From contig WFWI01000094.1 of the NCBI GenBank assembly GCA_015491205.1, positions 1-5,392 on the forward strand: a DNA stretch of 5,392 nucleotides. The letters are read 5' to 3'. The notes beneath the pieces were generated by a model. That model was not told the DNA's origin. It made no database searches and worked only from the letters and a program-made list of their open reading frames with translations. The translations under genes and the position numbers were made by a program. Positions within the stretch are counted from its first letter, which is position 1; each line of letters begins with the position of its first letter. The stretch is from Candidatus Microgenomates bacterium (GTDB taxonomy: Bacteria > Patescibacteriota > Microgenomatia > UBA1406 > GWC2-37-13). Shown here one piece after another: positions 5,255 through 5,392 of this stretch.

Positions 5255-5314
5255 CGCTTGACTTTTTTAAAAATTTAAGATAATGTTAAATCAGTTATGA
5301 AAAAAAGTCAAGCG
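5255..5314. promoter_or_regulatory. 14-bp perfect inverted repeat across the argG/pyrD divergent control region
   Basis: CGCTTGACTTTTTT at 5255-5268 is repeated exactly in inverse as AAAAAAGTCAAGCG at 5301-5314, with 32 bp between the arms. The left arm covers the possible -35 of pyrD; the right arm lies inside pyrD codons 2 to 6; the -10 and start codon lie between them. A pyrD transcript starting near 5291 would not contain the left arm, so a protein-bound DNA operator or loop fits better than an RNA hairpin. The right arm also runs into the 8-bp palindrome AAGCGCTT (5310-5317). The repeat is a direct observation; the role is inferred. Confidence 0.55.
5258..5284 (+). promoter_or_regulatory. 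Possible promoter of pyrD
   Basis: TTGACT (5258-5263) matches the -35 consensus at five of six positions. GATAAT (5279-5284) matches the -10 consensus at five of six. The 15-bp spacer is shorter than the usual 16-18. The implied start near 5291 leaves a leader of about 6 nt before the ATG at 5297, and no Shine-Dalgarno site is seen. If the organism were archaeal, TTTAAAAAT (5266-5274), centred about 27 bp before the ATG, would instead suit a TATA box for a leaderless gene. Confidence 0.45.
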
Positions 5315-5392
5315 CTTTTTGAAAAATTTTTTCTTTTAAATGCTTCGGGTGTAAAATGCACGACAAAGGAGGATTTAGAGGAGGTTTTGGAG
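5297..5392 (+). CDS. pyrD: Dihydroorotate dehydrogenase, class 1 (partial, N-terminus only)
   Basis: The reading frame opens with ATG at 5297 and runs 32 codons to the window edge without a stop. The stretch LLNASGVKCTTKEDLEEVL closely resembles the N-terminus of class 1A dihydroorotate dehydrogenase, for example NASGVHCMTIEDLEEL in the Lactococcus lactis enzyme. That enzyme oxidises dihydroorotate to orotate in the cytosol, the fourth step of UMP synthesis; class 1A uses fumarate as acceptor. The subclass cannot be decided from so little: the catalytic Cys and the FMN site lie outside the window. The gene diverges from argG across 70 bp with a shared inverted repeat. Confidence rests on one short but characteristic motif. 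Confidence 0.72.
   Translation, partial: MKKSQALFEKFFLLNASGVKCTTKEDLEEVLE

Overview
The window is AT-rich and densely packed. It holds four complete genes and the first 32 codons of a fifth, all in the standard code (TAA, TAG and TGA are each used as stops). The proteins are lysine-rich. Upstream regions lack clear Shine-Dalgarno sites, and several genes have a -10-like hexamer only 6 to 12 nt before the ATG, which suggests leaderless or short-leader transcripts. Together with short spacers full of 7-bp-phased repeats, this looks like an uncultivated AT-rich bacterium, possibly of the Candidate Phyla Radiation (Patescibacteria). That placement is an inference; an archaeal (DPANN-like) source is not excluded.

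Layout. Positions 1-82: heptamer-phased AT-rich spacer and a possible promoter. 83-1282 (+): M29-family metallo-aminopeptidase. 1283-1327: short convergent spacer made largely of a TAGTAGC-type heptamer repeat. 1328-2371 (-): CaCA-superfamily exchanger whose motifs look like the K+-dependent Na+/Ca2+ (NCKX) branch. 2372-2623: a 252-bp non-coding spacer holding a 215-bp region bounded by 26-nt imperfect inverted repeats and filled with heptamer-phased repeats. 2624-3604 (-): barrel-only cytosine-deaminase-like amidohydrolase. 3601-5226 (-): argininosuccinate synthase (ArgG) with an additional C-terminal MGS-like domain, overlapping the amidohydrolase by ATGA. 5227-5296: divergent promoter region with a perfect 14-bp inverted repeat that runs into the next gene. 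5297-end (+): start of a class 1 dihydroorotate dehydrogenase.

How the genes may work together. The right half looks like a nitrogen and pyrimidine/arginine locus. ArgG consumes citrulline and aspartate, and dihydroorotate dehydrogenase makes orotate for UMP. The two pathways share carbamoyl phosphate and aspartate. The extra domain on ArgG resembles the allosteric domain of the carbamoyl-phosphate synthetase large subunit, which in E. coli binds UMP, IMP and ornithine. A plausible but untested reading is that ArgG here is feedback-controlled by a nucleotide or ornithine, next to a pyrimidine gene with which it shares a divergent promoter. The translationally coupled amidohydrolase keeps the metal site of cytosine deaminase but has amides (Gln, Asn) in place of two key acidic residues, so its substrate is open. 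The aminopeptidase and exchanger look like independent housekeeping genes.
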